From: Rhynchonema sp. JSB1_4
Taxonomy: Eukaryota; Nematoda; Chromadorea; Monhysterida; Xyalidae
DNA length: 64,000 bases
NCBI GenBank assembly: GCA_030248065.1
Contig: JASAMV010002578.1
Coordinates: 62,001-126,000 of the forward strand
Reading direction: 5' to 3'
The notes beneath the pieces are model-generated. The model saw nothing but the letters and a program-made list of their open reading frames with translations. It was not told where the DNA came from and searched no databases. The translations under genes and the position numbers were made by a program. Below, one piece after another: positions 33,523-51,822 of the stretch; position 1 is the first letter of the stretch; each line of letters opens with the position of its first letter.

Positions 33523-36367
33523 ATGATGACACTCAAGGTGGCTCCCGAGCTCATCGTAAGTCCCATTATTGAACACTACTATCTATCTGAGCAAAGATCG
33601 TGTAGCTAGCAGGTGACAAAAACAAAAAAAGGAAAGAAACAACGAATGCTTTGAATACGTGTGTGGTCGGTACATGTGCTTGTTTTTACTCTTAGGGATT
33701 GGAGGTCAAGGCTTAAACCAAAAGAGCCCAAATCTGACCGTAGATTAACATGGAATTTTAGGCCCCAACCAGTGCTTTCCCGCACATGCTGAAAGTTGCT
33801 CAAGCGAAGAGTACATTGCACACAGGCTGCACTCGCATGTGTTTACGTGGTGGCCAGTCAACCGCCGACCAGTACGTGTGAGGAGAAAGCGCAACAAGCC
33901 TTCCCGGACGAACCGTGTCCATTCGGAGCCGTGTGCAAAGACGCAGTTGTGGCTGGACAAACGATGGGCACGTGCATACCGGCTCGATATGGTTAGCACA
34001 CTGCAGCCTCGTAGTCTATACGTAAAAACGTTAAATGCTCATTTGACACACAATGCGATACTATTCTGCAACACCCTGAGGCTGAGCAGTTCAGTTCAGT
34101 TTATTCAATTTTACTCAGGACCAAACACCAACAGTCAAGACAACAAAAGTGTGTTGTAAGATGCCTGTTGAAAAACAGGTTAAGAAGGAATTAAAAATTA
34201 CAAAAGCACGGAAACCAAAGTCAGACACAGCAAAAGTAAAGAACAAATCGTTGAAACATCCGTCCTGAACCAATAATATACAAGATTGGTTTTGCAGCTG
34301 TGCACGACATCAAGATCATTATTTTATGACCCGCCCAATATACTTCTTCTCGATCTCGACCATGTACCAATATCCACAACGTCCCTTCGATTCAGGCGAT
34401 TGTGTTTTCTACTACACCTACACCGAGTGCAGCAAACAGTGCGGCAGTGGCACCCGGCAGCGCATACCGCACGTTATGTTACAACCCCTTGACAATGGAA
34501 GACCGTGTCCCACAGCGATTATCACCCAACCGTGCAACAAGGGTGCATGTGAAGGACCGCTCAGCTGGGAAACTGACAAGAGTGTACGTAAAACCAGGCC
34601 GGTGTCCACTTTGCTGAGGTCAAGCAAGGTCGGATTTGGTTGGAGCCTCTTCATGATTTCTGATGTGAGCACTTCATTAGACGTGTGATTATGATGACCA
34701 CAAAAGACTCGTTTGTGCGTAGACATATCGAAAATCATTTTGATGTGCTGATATCAAAATCAACAGTTTTTTGGTCAAAATTTTTCAATCACCCGCTTGA
34801 GCGCGCTTTAACTTACCGGAGAATGCCAATGCTTTAATAACCGCCAGTATGGCGGCTTATTCGGAAGATCTTCTGAATAAGCCCAACATGGTTATTTTCA
34901 GCAATGTTTCCTATGCTTATACGGTGGGGGCTTATATGGGAAATTATTTTTTCCGAAATCTCTATCCATGATACCCCAAACCACCAATCCCCCCCCCCAA
35001 AACAACCTCTCTCCCTTTTTTTTTTCTTTTTCTCTCTTTTTCCCCCCCCCCTCCCCCCATTTATCACCCCGAATTCATGACCACTTCTTTTTCTCTTTCT
35101 TTCTTTCGCGGAAATTTTTTTGCTTCTCCGAAATCTCAAATCCGAACCAAATTAAAACCCACTCCCCAACAATCCGATGTGTGTCATATAAGTAAGCCAC
35201 CAGGGGCTTTATTTGGCATTCTCCGATACAAGAACAAAGTGTTGATCTTGCACGCTAATTCATTTCAAGTGTACCTTTGATCCCTTGCAGGACGACAAAT
35301 TCACACATGACATTGTAATGAGGCAGACAAAGATGCCGGCGGAATGGGCAATGAAGGCTGACGCAATATTGCGCAGAGTGTTGGTGAAAAGCCGAATAGT
35401 GATAGATCCGCAAGTCAACACTAAAAAGTGCGTTTGGCTTAAACATTCCAGCTGAATGCGTGAACGTGTGTCTTGAAAATTGTGACCTCCATCCGGTGGG
35501 TAAAAACCAGGAAGGTTTAAACTAATAGCGGTAGAGGCAGCAAAAATTCGGAAAGCAATAAAGTTTCATTGTGGTAAGATTTTGCAAGTCCACGAATTGA
35601 AACAAAATGAACTCAGGTTTTGAATTGTTATTTGTACGTACATAGGTAAAGTTTGTATCCATCGTTTTTGTTGTATCCCTTGGTCCACTAAATATATTTC
35701 GCGCTCATCGTTGCAGTTTTATACTTTGCCGGCCTGTGATGTTTCCATGAAAGCAAATAAGCGGAATCGAGATATTGCGGCGCTTCAAATATCCAAATAG
35801 GCCGGGGATGAATTCAAATCTAACGTTCGACCGTTCTTTTTCAGAAAAAGAAAGCAACTGTGCGAAGAGCTGCGCATCTTGTTCACGCAACAGATTCGTT
35901 GTCTGGTGCGGGCCAACTGGCAGTGCATGTGGACCAGAGACGACTCGGTCTTCAGCATCAATCCGAGCAGCGCTGAAGCACAAATGCAATGGCGTTTAAG
36001 TCCCGCTCAGGCGGGATTGAAAACTGAATGGCTCACCTTTTTCGTGGGGGGTTAGTGAGACGAAAAAAGATTTGCTGGTTCGATATATAAGTCAGTTTGC
36101 TTTGCTTTTCAGCCTGATCTGTTCCTACGTGCCATGTCCTTCGCTGGAGCACACTTTCCTCACGATTACTGGACATTACTATTTTTGGGTGCGAGTGACC
36201 AAACGAATTTATCAACAAGACATTTAAGGTCGATTTATACTTCTGACTTCCGGGAAGTAGAAGTCAAAATCCCACCACGCAAATATCCCAAGGCTATATT
36301 GCTTGTAGTGATTCCTCGTCCCTCTCCAACCCCCCCCACCCAAAACACCAACAACCCAACCGATTGA
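33523..36367 (+). CDS. Secreted thrombospondin type-1 repeat protein
   Basis: Exons 33523-33555, 33826-33991, 34396-34583, 35291-35427 and 35845 to about 36043 join in phase; a further open segment starts at 36113. The first two form a signal peptide (MMTLKVAPELI + AALACVYVVAS). A cysteine-rich segment (CEEKAQQAF...CPFGAVCKD) follows, then one TSP1 repeat with CSKQCGSGTRQR and NGRPCP...PCNKGAC. The last part (KRKQLCEELRILFTQQIRCL, VRANWQCMW) is not a domain I recognise. TSP1 proteins act in extracellular matrix and guidance. The 3' end is uncertain: the donor could be at 36010 (GC) or 36043, and the open frame to 36367 runs into repeat sequence. Confidence 0.6.
34850..35240. repeat. Fold-back of the GGGGCTTATTCGG family with pyrimidine tract
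   Basis: GGCTTATTCGGAAG near 34856 and GGGGCTTTATTTGG near 35206 mark the ends. The centre (34985-35110) is a long C/T tract with runs of C and T. It lies inside the intron between TSP1 exons 3 and 4. Confidence 0.5.
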
Positions 36368-36540
36368 GTATGCTCCCAACTGAATCAAACCCAATGCGTT
36401 AATTCGTTATATTGAAATTCGTTGTAACAAGGAGTGTTAAAACAGCTAAAAAAATTCGTCAAAAAAATAAAAAAAAATTAAAAAACTCTTTAACCAAATT
36501 TTTTTTTCAACCCTGGTTGCAACGAAGGTTGACTGTATTA
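36222..36540. mobile_element. Nested small transposon relics
   Basis: TTAAGGTCGATTTATACTT at 36222 resembles the ends of the elements at 53014 and near 22685. Further on, TTCGTTGTAAC (36418-36428) and GTTGCAACGAAGGTTGACTG (36516-36535) look like a pogo/Tigger-type terminus. It is interrupted by an 87-bp insert ending CAACCCTG, with near-identical octamers GTTGTAAC and GTTGCAAC, a degraded hAT-like signature. Confidence 0.4.
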
Positions 36541-38183
36541 CCATTGTAACCTGGTGAACATCTCGACGTGACAAGATTCCGGAAACAACGCCTACGATAG
36601 TGTAGAATATAGGTAAGCAAGCAGTTGGAGTTGTGTAAAAGTTATAACAGCTAGGGTTAACAAGACGTGAAAATTACAGCAAGGCGCTCCTTTAATTAGA
36701 TTAACCTGCATTAGTTTTCACCAAATAATATCGATGGGATTACAAAGATGCAAATTAAATAAGGAAAATAAAGCAAAGCAAATAAATTACAAATGCAGAT
36801 TGAAAGCGATATTCTGCAATATCGCTGTTGACTTCATATTTTTCTTCTATTTCATATTGTTCTAAACAGGGATGTTCTCCATTGGGGCTTATTTAGGATG
36901 GTTTTCTCTCGTAGTACCTGCGCATGACGTACTTTAGTACTTTTGTTTCCACAACATGCAAAGTCAACCATTTCACGCGCAGAAAAATAAAGTGCACACG
37001 ATCCGACTAACAATTTGAGGATTGTTAGGATAGAAAATCCGGCCGGGCCCAGTCGACCCGGTATGAAGTGTTAAAAAGCAAGAAAGTCCAAAAAGCAAAA
37101 AAAAATGAAATCCTTTTTACAAAAAAAATTAATCGTTGTTTCATTGTTGAAGCCCAAGACAGGTTTGTGCGGTTATATTTTTGAATATTATCAGCTCAAA
37201 GTGTTGTATCCATGGGAAGACAATTAATGGGGAATTCTATTTCCGACAACCGAGGAGTGATTGCTTAGTCATTGACGTAGTGAGATCTTTGGAGATAGCG
37301 CCTACTGACCTGGAAGCAAATAATCTAATTGCCTTCGTGTAGCTTGCCAAATGGAAGCGGTGCTGTCGCCCATAATACAAGAAACCTTCCAGTTTATTAA
37401 CGTAGTACCACAAATACTATTAATCAATAAGAGAGCACACCGAAAGCACAGTCATGCGAGAAAGTTTCTGACGATCGTGAATGGCTAACTATCGCACAGC
37501 CCGAGCCAGTTGTGTTGGAAGCACACGCCTCTGGCCACTTTCACTTGTGTGTTTCCAATAACTGAATAAAGACTGCTTTTCGACTGCAGTGCGGAATTCT
37601 TTCATCCAGTCACATTTAGTATCGAACTTTTTATGCGGTGTTTCATCAGGATGCAGATGCATTATACTCCATCCTTGTTTTCTGCCCTTGGAGAACATTT
37701 CTTTCTTGTTAAATTGTAAACCTTGAAAAAGGTTATTCTGATCTCCCTAGGCAAGGTAGGTTGTTGCTGACTTGTATCTCTGATCTCTTTGGCCTTGTGA
37801 CACCCAGTGGTGTCGTTGAACCCAAACTCTTCCTAAAATTGCCAAAAATTGCCAAGTTTCCTTAAATTAAGTCTAAAAGTGTTCGAGACAGCGTTTTTGG
37901 AAGCGATTTTTGACATTTTCAGGAAAAACGGTGAATTTTAATACTTAGATCAGATATTTCGCTCAGAAACGGTCCTGCAGATCTGCGACTAAGTGTGGCA
38001 GTCGTGCGTGACATACCGAAATGGAGTGGCACGCAGCGTCGTCCACATTTCTACGTGTGCGATACGCGTGCCATTCCATTTCGGTGTGACCCCACCCGCA
38101 AACTTTTCTGGAGATCTGTATCTAGGCATGGATAATATCCGGACGAAAATTCACGCACAAAACAGTATTATCAAACTTGCACA
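36541..38183. other. Intergenic region before the first 7TM gene
   Basis: No supported gene. It includes a relic of the 1.5-2.4 kb element (37219-37249) and a GGGGCTTATTTAGG word near 36886. ORFs are short and isolated. Confidence 0.4.
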
Positions 38184-38471
38184 ATGCCTGAGAAGACTAA
38201 TGTTCTTGGTTACACTGTAGAACCGCACAGAAAAATATTGAATTACCGAGTGCACGAGCGCTCTGATATTGAGCTAAATGGAAAACAATATTTACAGTCT
38301 TGGTTACCAAATAAACCTACTGTGTTGCATGACCTTTGTTATGAGATTGCTGCATGCCCGCTGATTCCAGTTTCCTGGAAAACGACTCTAAGTCAATTAC
38401 ATGCTACCATCTACAGAAAACCATGCTGCTTGGACAGTAAACATCGTCTGTTCACTTCGCACTTTGCCCTC

Positions 38472-40425
<1,954 letters not shown>

Positions 40426-40639
40426 ACTTTTCGTCGTTGCTGATGAGGTTACGCCCATTGAACGGAATTTCGTGAATGCGTTGTAAATTATCTGACACTG
40501 ATTCACATTGATTTCCGATCAGCCATGGAATAGATTTACTTTTGACACCCCTCTGTTCTTCTATTTGCTATGAAGGTATCAATTGTTCGCGCATACCTCC
40601 AGGCTGAGTTTCTGATTTTCGAATTGAGTATCCACGACG

Positions 40640-42300
40640 CAAATAAATCTATGTTGGAATCATTACCGTTTTCTGCCCGCGCGAACGTTATACGTTACAC
40701 GTGCGTATACGACCTTGGCACCATACGCTAGATGCCCGATGCCGGGGATTGTGCCATTTTGATGCGATACCGCAATATCGATTTTCGACAGACTGATTAT
40801 TGATTCAGACCGACCTCGGATGCGTTCGAGGTTAGTCATCGTCATGTCAATCAGATTGTCACAGAGAATGCCAGTCAGATAACGGTCACACACATATCAG
40901 AGGCTTGCCAGATTTATTTTCGATCAATCACAATGAAAGTTGTAGTTGCTGAAATAGCGGGAGCAACAAACCCATTGTGGCTGACCGATCTGCCTGACAA
41001 CATAATTACGGTTTTTTCAGATTCAAAATCGCTCAAACGCCGAAAACGGTCGATCTGTCCTTTGGGTTCCGTCACCTCGACAAACTCTGCAGTTTATCGT
41101 TACCGTGCCCACTAAATGGGAAATGGCGCACTTTGTGATCGCACGGCTTTTGACCAGATTGTACTATAAATAAGGTTGCTCTACACTTGTTATGCTATAA
41201 AAAAACAACTGCACGCAACCAAGTTCCGATCGCCTTGGGTCGTACCCGCCAAAAGTTTCGCATCTCGTTCCCAAGCCTTGCCGTCATAACACATCGAAGG
41301 GTAGAACGGGTACGTTTCACCGAGTGGAACCACAGAACAGTGCAAACGTGTAGCTACGGACAACGCGTGTCCCCATTTCTCGCGTAAGTCGTGTCTGTAA
41401 CGCATTTGCTTTACGAAACTAGTTTACTTTCAAAGCACGCCTCTTGATTTCTGGATGTGCACAGAGCTCATGTCCCATTTTATACAACCGAGCGCAAGCC
41501 AAGTCTGCCTCAGTCACATGTAGCCATGACACACCGACACCAACATCATTTCCTGTTTCGAGCCCGTTCCTGACGTCAGTCTTTGTCTAGCAGGCATTTT
41601 GAATATCGGATCAATTCCCCTAAACTATTCACGATTAGCACGTCTTCAATTTGCGCTTCGGATCGAAAACCATTACGTCATTTTTCAGCCCTTTCACCAG
41701 CAGGTTGGACAGAAAACACAACGATTTGTGTCCCATCGATACCGAAGCACTTTTATCCTCAATCACGATAGGCAAAAGCGAACCCTTTTCCAGCACACGA
41801 CTTTCAGCAGTGTAGCGGCACCATCACAGCTTTGACGTTTCATAACACATTTACTATCACCCAGTTTATTGACTTTCAGGAACGACTCTTCCGTTTCACT
41901 TTCCGGGCCAATCGAACGCCCTTACTCGCAGAAGCCACAGCGATTTCAAGACACCGTTATCCTAGGCACTATCCGAGTTCTCGACCGCCGAATCACTGAC
42001 TATTTCACTCAGGTTTGCCAATTCGAGTCTTTTCGGCGTAACATCATCAGTTTCAACATCAGTTTTGACCATTTCTACGTTAGGCCTACTATGATCACTG
42101 ACCGGTTCAGTATCAGACTTTCCGATGTGGCCACCGATGGTTCTGCACCGGGCCCTGATTCGTAAATCGAGTGCTCAGACAGTACTTCCACCTGGGGAAT
42201 CACATTTTGTCCAGGGACCACCCGGAATGACCAACCCGTTTCAAAACAACACCCTTTTCCGAACCTGAACCACAACCGCTTCATTTCTCCCTCGTACCTT
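40640..42300 (-). pseudogene. Coding-like fragments of an unidentified gene
   Basis: On the minus strand several open segments have protein-like composition. These include GRSESIISLSKIDIAVSHQN with GIGHLAYGAKVVYA (40670-40860), WGHALSVATRL with LGETYPFYPSMCYDGKAWE (41200-41400, after an acceptor-like TTACAG), GHKSLCFLSNLLVKGLKNDV (about 41640-41750), and an acidic piece with DVETDDVTPKRLELANLSEI (41960-42100). Some adjacent pieces are in different frames. I do not recognise the family. It could be a working multi-exon gene or the remains of one. Confidence 0.3.
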
Positions 42301-42489
42301 TGGCTAATACTGGCGAATACAAACTAATCTGATCGCTTCTGAAACTCGGAGTTGCAAGCTCGGGGCCGCATTTATCTGATTGCTGGTCACATGCTCTTTC
42401 ATCACTCTCTGTGTTGCAATTTAACCGACTCTCTTATTGGGATGTCAAACATATTGTACTTACGTGCTATGTTTCATTTCAGACTTTGT

Positions 42490-43200
42490 CCTGAAGAAGG
42501 GTCCTTACTGGTCCCGAAACGTCGACCTTTTACAACAGCATAGTATGCCAGTGTTAAAACGGTGCACAATACACCTTGCAACAATGTGGAGGTCCTATGT
42601 TCGACACTATTCAGACACGGTGTGCTTGACACACGTTGTTGCGACGACATAACAAGCACTTCGGGGACAGTGCGTTACGGTTACGTGCACTGTCCACGGC
42701 AAGCAAACAGTCTACAGTCGTGGTTATATCTCGACAAATGAAAGCGAGGGAGCTGTCGCCGGCAATTAAAGATACCTTTCAGTTCACTTGTGTGCCTCAG
42801 ATAATACCTTTAATCAAAGAGGGCACATCGTACTGTATGTTTGTCTAAATCATCAGAGACGCTCGCAACATTTTATATGAAGTTTGACTTGCTTGATGAG
42901 CACGCGATTTTGAGAACTTTCATTGCAATTGTGGGAATTCCCAATTGTGTGACAAAAGGTGATCGACATTGTATGTATGTATGTAGGTGTGCACGGATGC
43001 GACGCGGCGTTTAGGCTTTTTGTGTGATAGGCTTACATTCTTACGTCGTGCTTGTGCGCGAACAGGGTTTGCGAAACAGCAAACATCCATACGCATAATT
43101 GCTTTTCACAGGAGTCGATCATCTTTTCGTCACACATGTGCAATGAAACTTCTCAAACTTACGTGCTCCCAATGAACTGAAAATCAAGCAAGGCAAACTT
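42490..43200. other. Intergenic, no gene seen
   Basis: Only short isolated ORFs. A (TATG)n run lies at 42971-42984, and a CTGAAGAAG...GAAACGTC word near 42490-42523 resembles motifs common in dispersed repeats. Confidence 0.35.
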
Positions 43201-43334
43201 TGGCATGTATGCTCCTCCGTAGCTCATTGTGGTCCTTTAAATTTTAGGTCTTTATCGAGAATGCATTTTGAGCAAAGATATAGGTTTTAGCTAGAAACCT
43301 ACGTACAATCACAAGAATTGAAATCAGCATATTG

Positions 43335-44020
43335 TAAAGCCCCGTATGTCAAATTTCAATTCAATCGGAGCATATTTGAAAATTAGGTCCTTGTCTGGAC
43401 CCAGGGGGTGTTTTCGGACCCAGACCAGGTGTTTGGTTGAGAACTTAGCGGATGTACTCTGTACATCAGAATTTTAATCGGTATTTTAAAGCCCTTGTCT
43501 ATCAATTTTCTGTTCCATTTGAGCATCTTTGAAAATTAGGTTCATGCCTGGGCCGAGAGCGCATTTTCGGACCCATACCAGGAACTTGGTTGAGAACATG
43601 AGCCGATATATATCAGATAAGAATCATCGTGTTTTAAAACCCCTGTCTACCAATTTTCAGCTCAATCGGAGCATTTTTGAAAATTAGGTCCTTGTCTGGG
43701 CCCAGTCGGTGTTTTCGGACCCAGACCAGGAGTTTGGTTGAGAACTTAGCGGTTATACTCTGTACATTAGAATTTTAACCAGCGTGTTTTAAAGTCCTTG
43801 TCTACCAATTTTCAGTTCAATTGGAGCATCTTTGAAAATTAGGTTCATGTTCAGAGAGCGTAGTATTTTCGGACCCATACCAGGAACTTGGTTGAGAACC
43901 TGAGCCAATATATATCTGATAAGAATCATCGTGTTTTAAAACCCCTGTCTAAACAATTTTCAGCTCAATCGGAGCATTTTTCAGTTTTTGGTGCTAGTCT
44001 GGGTCCGGCTTCTGGGGTCA
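43335..44020. repeat. Tandem repeat with ~150-bp monomers in a two-monomer higher-order unit
   Basis: The word GAAAATTAGG recurs at about 43378, 43531, 43679 and 43833, spaced 148-154 bp. Odd copies continue TCCTTGTCTGG and even copies TTCATG, so two diverged monomers alternate with a period of about 300 bp. Each unit also carries TTTTCGGACCCA and TTGGTTGAGAAC. There are about four and a half monomers. It is non-coding. Confidence 0.75.
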
Positions 44021-44219
44021 GACGAGGACACACGAAAAAATGGTTAGCACCAATTGACTCCCAGACCCGATTACTCCCATACCGCACACATCTGTTTGGC
44101 CACCAGATGCACCTATTTCTCTGTGACCAGCCTTTGGTCTAAAAAACGCCATGATGAAGAAGAAAACGAACGGTTTTTGACATTGTGTGAAACATTTGGT
44201 TACATAACTCAAGAACCAC

Positions 44220-44566
44220 TTTACCGAGACGACTTATTTTGAAGTTGACCTGAACGGATCCAATAATGTTCCGGTTCCACGTGTTTCGGAAATGAAAGAA
44301 AGAGAAATGCATGTATTTTTTAAAAAACACGCTCTCCACCTCGGTGCGTAAATTCCCTTTTGACTCCCAAAACATCTGTGCGTTGAACGATGTTGCTGTT
44401 CGCGTAAGCACGCAACAAGTTGAGGTCAGCCAGCTGGAACTTGTCATTATGTCTCTCGGCCCATTCTCTTTCTTTTGTTTGCGAAAACCCGTGTAACCGG
44501 CGCATTTTTGAATTTGGCTAAGCAAGCTTTAAAAAGAGTCGTCTCATGAGCGCGTGGTTGGACTAT
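44220..44566 (-). mobile_element. MITE of the TATAGTCC family, inverted copy
   Basis: The body matches the element at 32687-32991 in reverse orientation. The right end is intact (GTGGTTGGACTATA, ending 44566); the left end has lost the outer bases and starts near GACGACTTATTTTGAAG. It carries about 50 bp not in the other copy. Confidence 0.65.
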
Positions 44567-44855
44567 ACGCAGTGTGAAATGCGCTGCACATCAATTTTTT
44601 TCAGTTTGGCAGTAACTCTGCTATCGCGCTCTCCCAGCGATCACAGTTCTTCACAGCTCTCTGCAAGCCGTTTTGAGCGAGCTCTGACTCATTTCATTCG
44701 GTTCATTCCAGCAATAGTTGACACAGCTACATAACTTACAGTGCTTGAGCACTGTACAGCCCAACTCGCCGAGTGACTTCTGTTATAAGATTGCTCCACA
44801 CACCTTGATTACAGTTTTCTCAAAAACAAGTCAATTACAAGCGTTGTCATTTAGA

Positions 44856-45163
44856 CTGCGATTAGATAAATGGGGAATGCGGAAATTGGTGAGCAGGTAA
44901 ATGCGGAATGGCAAATTTCTGCATTCCGCATTCCGCGTTTATCTGCTCACCTTTGCGGAATGGTGCGTGCTTGGGTGACGATGACAACTTCCAGCGTGCT
45001 GACCTCAAATGCTCAAATGTTGCGCGTTGACGCAAACAACAACTGAGATTTTTGACCAAAAGCATAAATTTACTTGCAGAAATTCAAAATTCCGCAAAAG
45101 TGAGCAGATAAACGCGGAATGCGGAATGCAGAAATTTGCCATTCCGCATTTATCTAATCGCAG
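44856..45163. mobile_element. Fold-back MITE inserted upstream of 7TM copy 2
   Basis: The ends CTGCGATTAGATAAATG (44856) and CATTTATCTAATCGCAG (ending 45163) are inverted. The long arms contain repeated GCGGAATGC and TTTATCTGCTCAC words. It interrupts the region that is upstream and continuous in copy 1 (38330-38470). Confidence 0.75.
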
Positions 45164-45482
45164 CCATACAGAAAATTGGTTGCTTGTAAACAATAAATCT
45201 CACGTCTCGCTGCGGTTTAGCCTTAGGGCGTGCATTGCTTAGATCTGTGTTGTGCAGTTTCGGCTCATAATGCCAGACTGCAATGGTACCACGGGCCATG
45301 TCAATGACAGAAGGGCTAGCGGTGCACCCTAAAGCCGAAAATCCTTCAGCCCAACTTTGCAGTTGAGTGAAACATAAGCGGATCCCTGCAAGTGCACTGG
45401 TGTCTCGTGGACGGGCTTTGCACAAAATATGTCTGCTCACTCAACATTACAGCCCCCATGGAAGACAACTTGAACTCGAGCA

Positions 45483-48996
<3,514 letters not shown>

Positions 48997-49399
48997 ACTT
49001 TTCGTCGTTGCTGAGGTTACACTGAATTGAAATATGTTAACATGTGTTTGTATCTGATACGTATCCCAATGTTTTTCGATCAGGCATGGGATGGATTTAC
49101 TTGGTTCACGTGTTCTGCTCTTTTATTTGCTATGATGACATAATTGTATTAATGATCGACTTGATTTTCAATCGAATACATAGAAAGCAAATAAATTTGT
49201 TTGAAAATGGAATTATCAAGTCAATGTGCTAGCGGCGTGACCGTAAGCTACCCATGGACAGCGTAGCCATAACTGCTGTACATACCGCTGTATTTCAGTT
49301 CACTGAAATATGACAAAAGTAAAGAGACTTATCAGGTTTCCTGATTACAAAATCAAATTATTCATAAACACCGAAAATATGATAGATATTGTAGTGCAT

Positions 49400-51780
49400 C
49401 TATTTGGCATCCTTGTCCACTTTCTCCAGCCCCTGCACAATCATGTGCGCGACGTGCGCCACGAACTCCGTCTGCGCCTTGTGTGAATCGGCGCCGGGAA
49501 TATCGGCCGATCCGAATCCTTTCAGAAACCCAGCCATCAACGGCAGGAACAGTCTCGACATCAGATCGGCACTGCGCTCGTAGAGACGCTGGAATGCCTC
49601 GAATGTGAACGGCATTTCTTTGCGGCCGTTCTGTGCCAACATCCCTTTGTAAGCATCGTAGTAGGTGCGCAGCTGGCGCGTCTGTTGCTCGGGCGTACGC
49701 AACTCTTGGTCGACGGCCAGCGATAAATTGGTCAGGTCCTCGCATGGATTGCCGTGATGGACGATCTAAATGCGTACCTACTGTAACTGGTACATGTGTG
49801 TAATGGCAAGGGCATGTGTCTTTTTGTTGATTAACGGATCTTTCAAGGTCCCCTGAACATTGTGATTTCGACAGATATAGTCGAAATCAGAATAGCCAAT
49901 CTCGTAATATCCTTCGTTCAAAAAAGCACAGACCAACAGGTTTAATTCCCGCTAAAGAAACATTGTTTTTTCTCGTAAAGCCGTAAAATCCATAAGACAC
50001 TAATTCAAATAAGTGCATAAAAGTAAAAGGTTACCTGCCAATCGAGCAACGCCACCAGGTCACCGGTCGGTTGACCCTTGTCGTCGTTGGCAAACAGCAT
50101 GTTGTTTGTGTGAATGTCCCCGTGAATCATCACGTCCTCCACGCCGACGTACTCCGGTTGACGGTGAATCGTCGTGAACAGCTCAGCATCGGAATAGTCT
50201 GGCTGGAATGCATGCAGTGCTTGGCTTGCTTTTTTGTGTGGCATTTCGGTTAGCATAAGGTCAGAAGCAATTTCAATTTTGACCGCCGATGCGATTTGTT
50301 GATCAGCGGTCTGGTCTCAGCGTCCGATCACGTGATTTTCTTGGTGTCAGTGTTTTTGGTGCCTTTTGGGAATCACGTGCTCGGACCAGAAATCAAATTG
50401 CAAATTCTCATTATAAATCACAAATTTCAACGACTCTAAAATTGAAAATCCGACGTCAAGCAAAATTCACGTGCCGGTAACCTTCAACTCCGGTATCCGC
50501 TCGATCTGCTCCTCTGATAAATAGCTCGAATATTTTTCATCCCTGAACAGAGCCTGCAAGTCCTTCAGACCAGACTCGCTTTGTGCAACGGTATCTCTGA
50601 ATAACAAAACAGCAGGGTGTACGTACGATCATAAACTGTTTGCGGTTCGAGTGCACTAACTGGAACGTCTTCATGAAATCCGCGCAGACGAGCTGTTTGG
50701 TTTCGTCTCTGTGAAGCGTCGACCACGCGTGAAGGCGGCCGATGTTTTTCAACACCTGTGTGGCCGATCTTTTACACGGTCACGTGACGAAATTTATCGA
50801 ATCATGCGGCCCTTGCCCTTTATGATGTGCACCAACCTGATGAAGTTGTTTGTCATTCAGATGTTTTCCCTCGAACAAATTCACCATTCCAGCCTTGTCA
50901 CTCAGATCGTCCATAATAATGTAGGCCGGTTCGACATTCTCACCGCCTTCCGGTAATCGGAGTGTGCCTGAATCATAATGACAAAACTTAGTGCACAAAT
51001 TGGACAGCTTTGTGGTCACTGTTAGCCCGCTTCAACCAGCCCTCGCGCTTGTAGCACTTGCGTACGTATATGAATGAGCTTTATGTCAGGTGCAAACTGA
51101 AAGAGAGGAACTAACCGTACACATTCGGCAAGCAGACCGGCGGACTTCCCGTTTTCGCGAACATATCATAGACCGAAACCTCAGCGTTGTGCACCTGGCA
51201 ACAAGAAACTTGACTGATGTTATTGGGTTGCGCATAAACGTTCGAGGCAAAACGAATTTAATCAAAGTTATCATCTCACAACGTGCAGGTCCTCCTTTAG
51301 TTTATCAATGAATTCCTGCGGCATGAACTCCTTGAGCAGGGGCAGTTTGGTTGAAGTTGGAATTTTGGCGACGATTTTCGATGGAAGCTTTGCACTGGCT
51401 GGTTTCCAAGTCAGCTCCATTCTGGCCATCACCGATAGAAAACCTAATGTTTCAAGATGGACGCCTGGTTTTGTGCAAGAATATACGGCATAGCACCAAC
51501 AAAACACGCACCTTTGCCGGCAGCAATGTCTTCTGCCGTCCATTTGGTGATCTTGGCTGAAAAAAGGTAAAATTTGGAAATATTTTGAGTTCTGACAACG
51601 AACTACATGAAGTTTAATAAAGGTTGTTTCCTGCATAACGTTTCGGCGTATTTTGTGACAAAATGAGCATGATGACCGACCTTCGGATATTCCGCATTTT
51701 TCGGCAATCAATTTCTCGATCGAGTCAATGTGCACCCCAGTACCACATACTGCGGTCGAATCATCATTGCCCGGTGACAT
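49400..51780 (-). CDS. CHK kinase-like (DUF1679/EcKinase) protein
   Basis: Minus-strand exons 51780-51681, 51556-51512, 51443-51283, 51194-51123, 51056-51020, 50967-50837, 50755-50637, 50596-50482, 50310-50035 and 49765-49400 join in phase to about 473 aa. Features in order: AKITKWTAEDIAAGKG, the helix VHNAEVSVYDMF, YIIMDDLSDKAG, GRLHAWS, the catalytic loop HGDIHTNNMLF, LLDWQ with the metal-binding Asp, and IVHHGNPCEDLT. This is the choline/ecdysteroid kinase-like fold expanded in nematodes and insects; it likely phosphorylates a small molecule, substrate unknown. The donors of exons 4 and 7 and the acceptor at 50310 are the weakest calls. An in-frame ATG at 51822 could add 14 residues. Confidence 0.8.
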
Positions 51781-51822
51781 TTTATCGGATTTAATCCCAG
51801 TAAAATTATTTCGTCCACACAA

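Noticed and set aside
42480..42530. Hammerhead-ribozyme-like core CTGAAGA ... GAAAC
   Set aside because: The stem II candidate has an extra unpaired A and a U-U mismatch, and stems I and III could not be formed. It looks like a common dispersed-repeat motif. A covariance-model search would decide.
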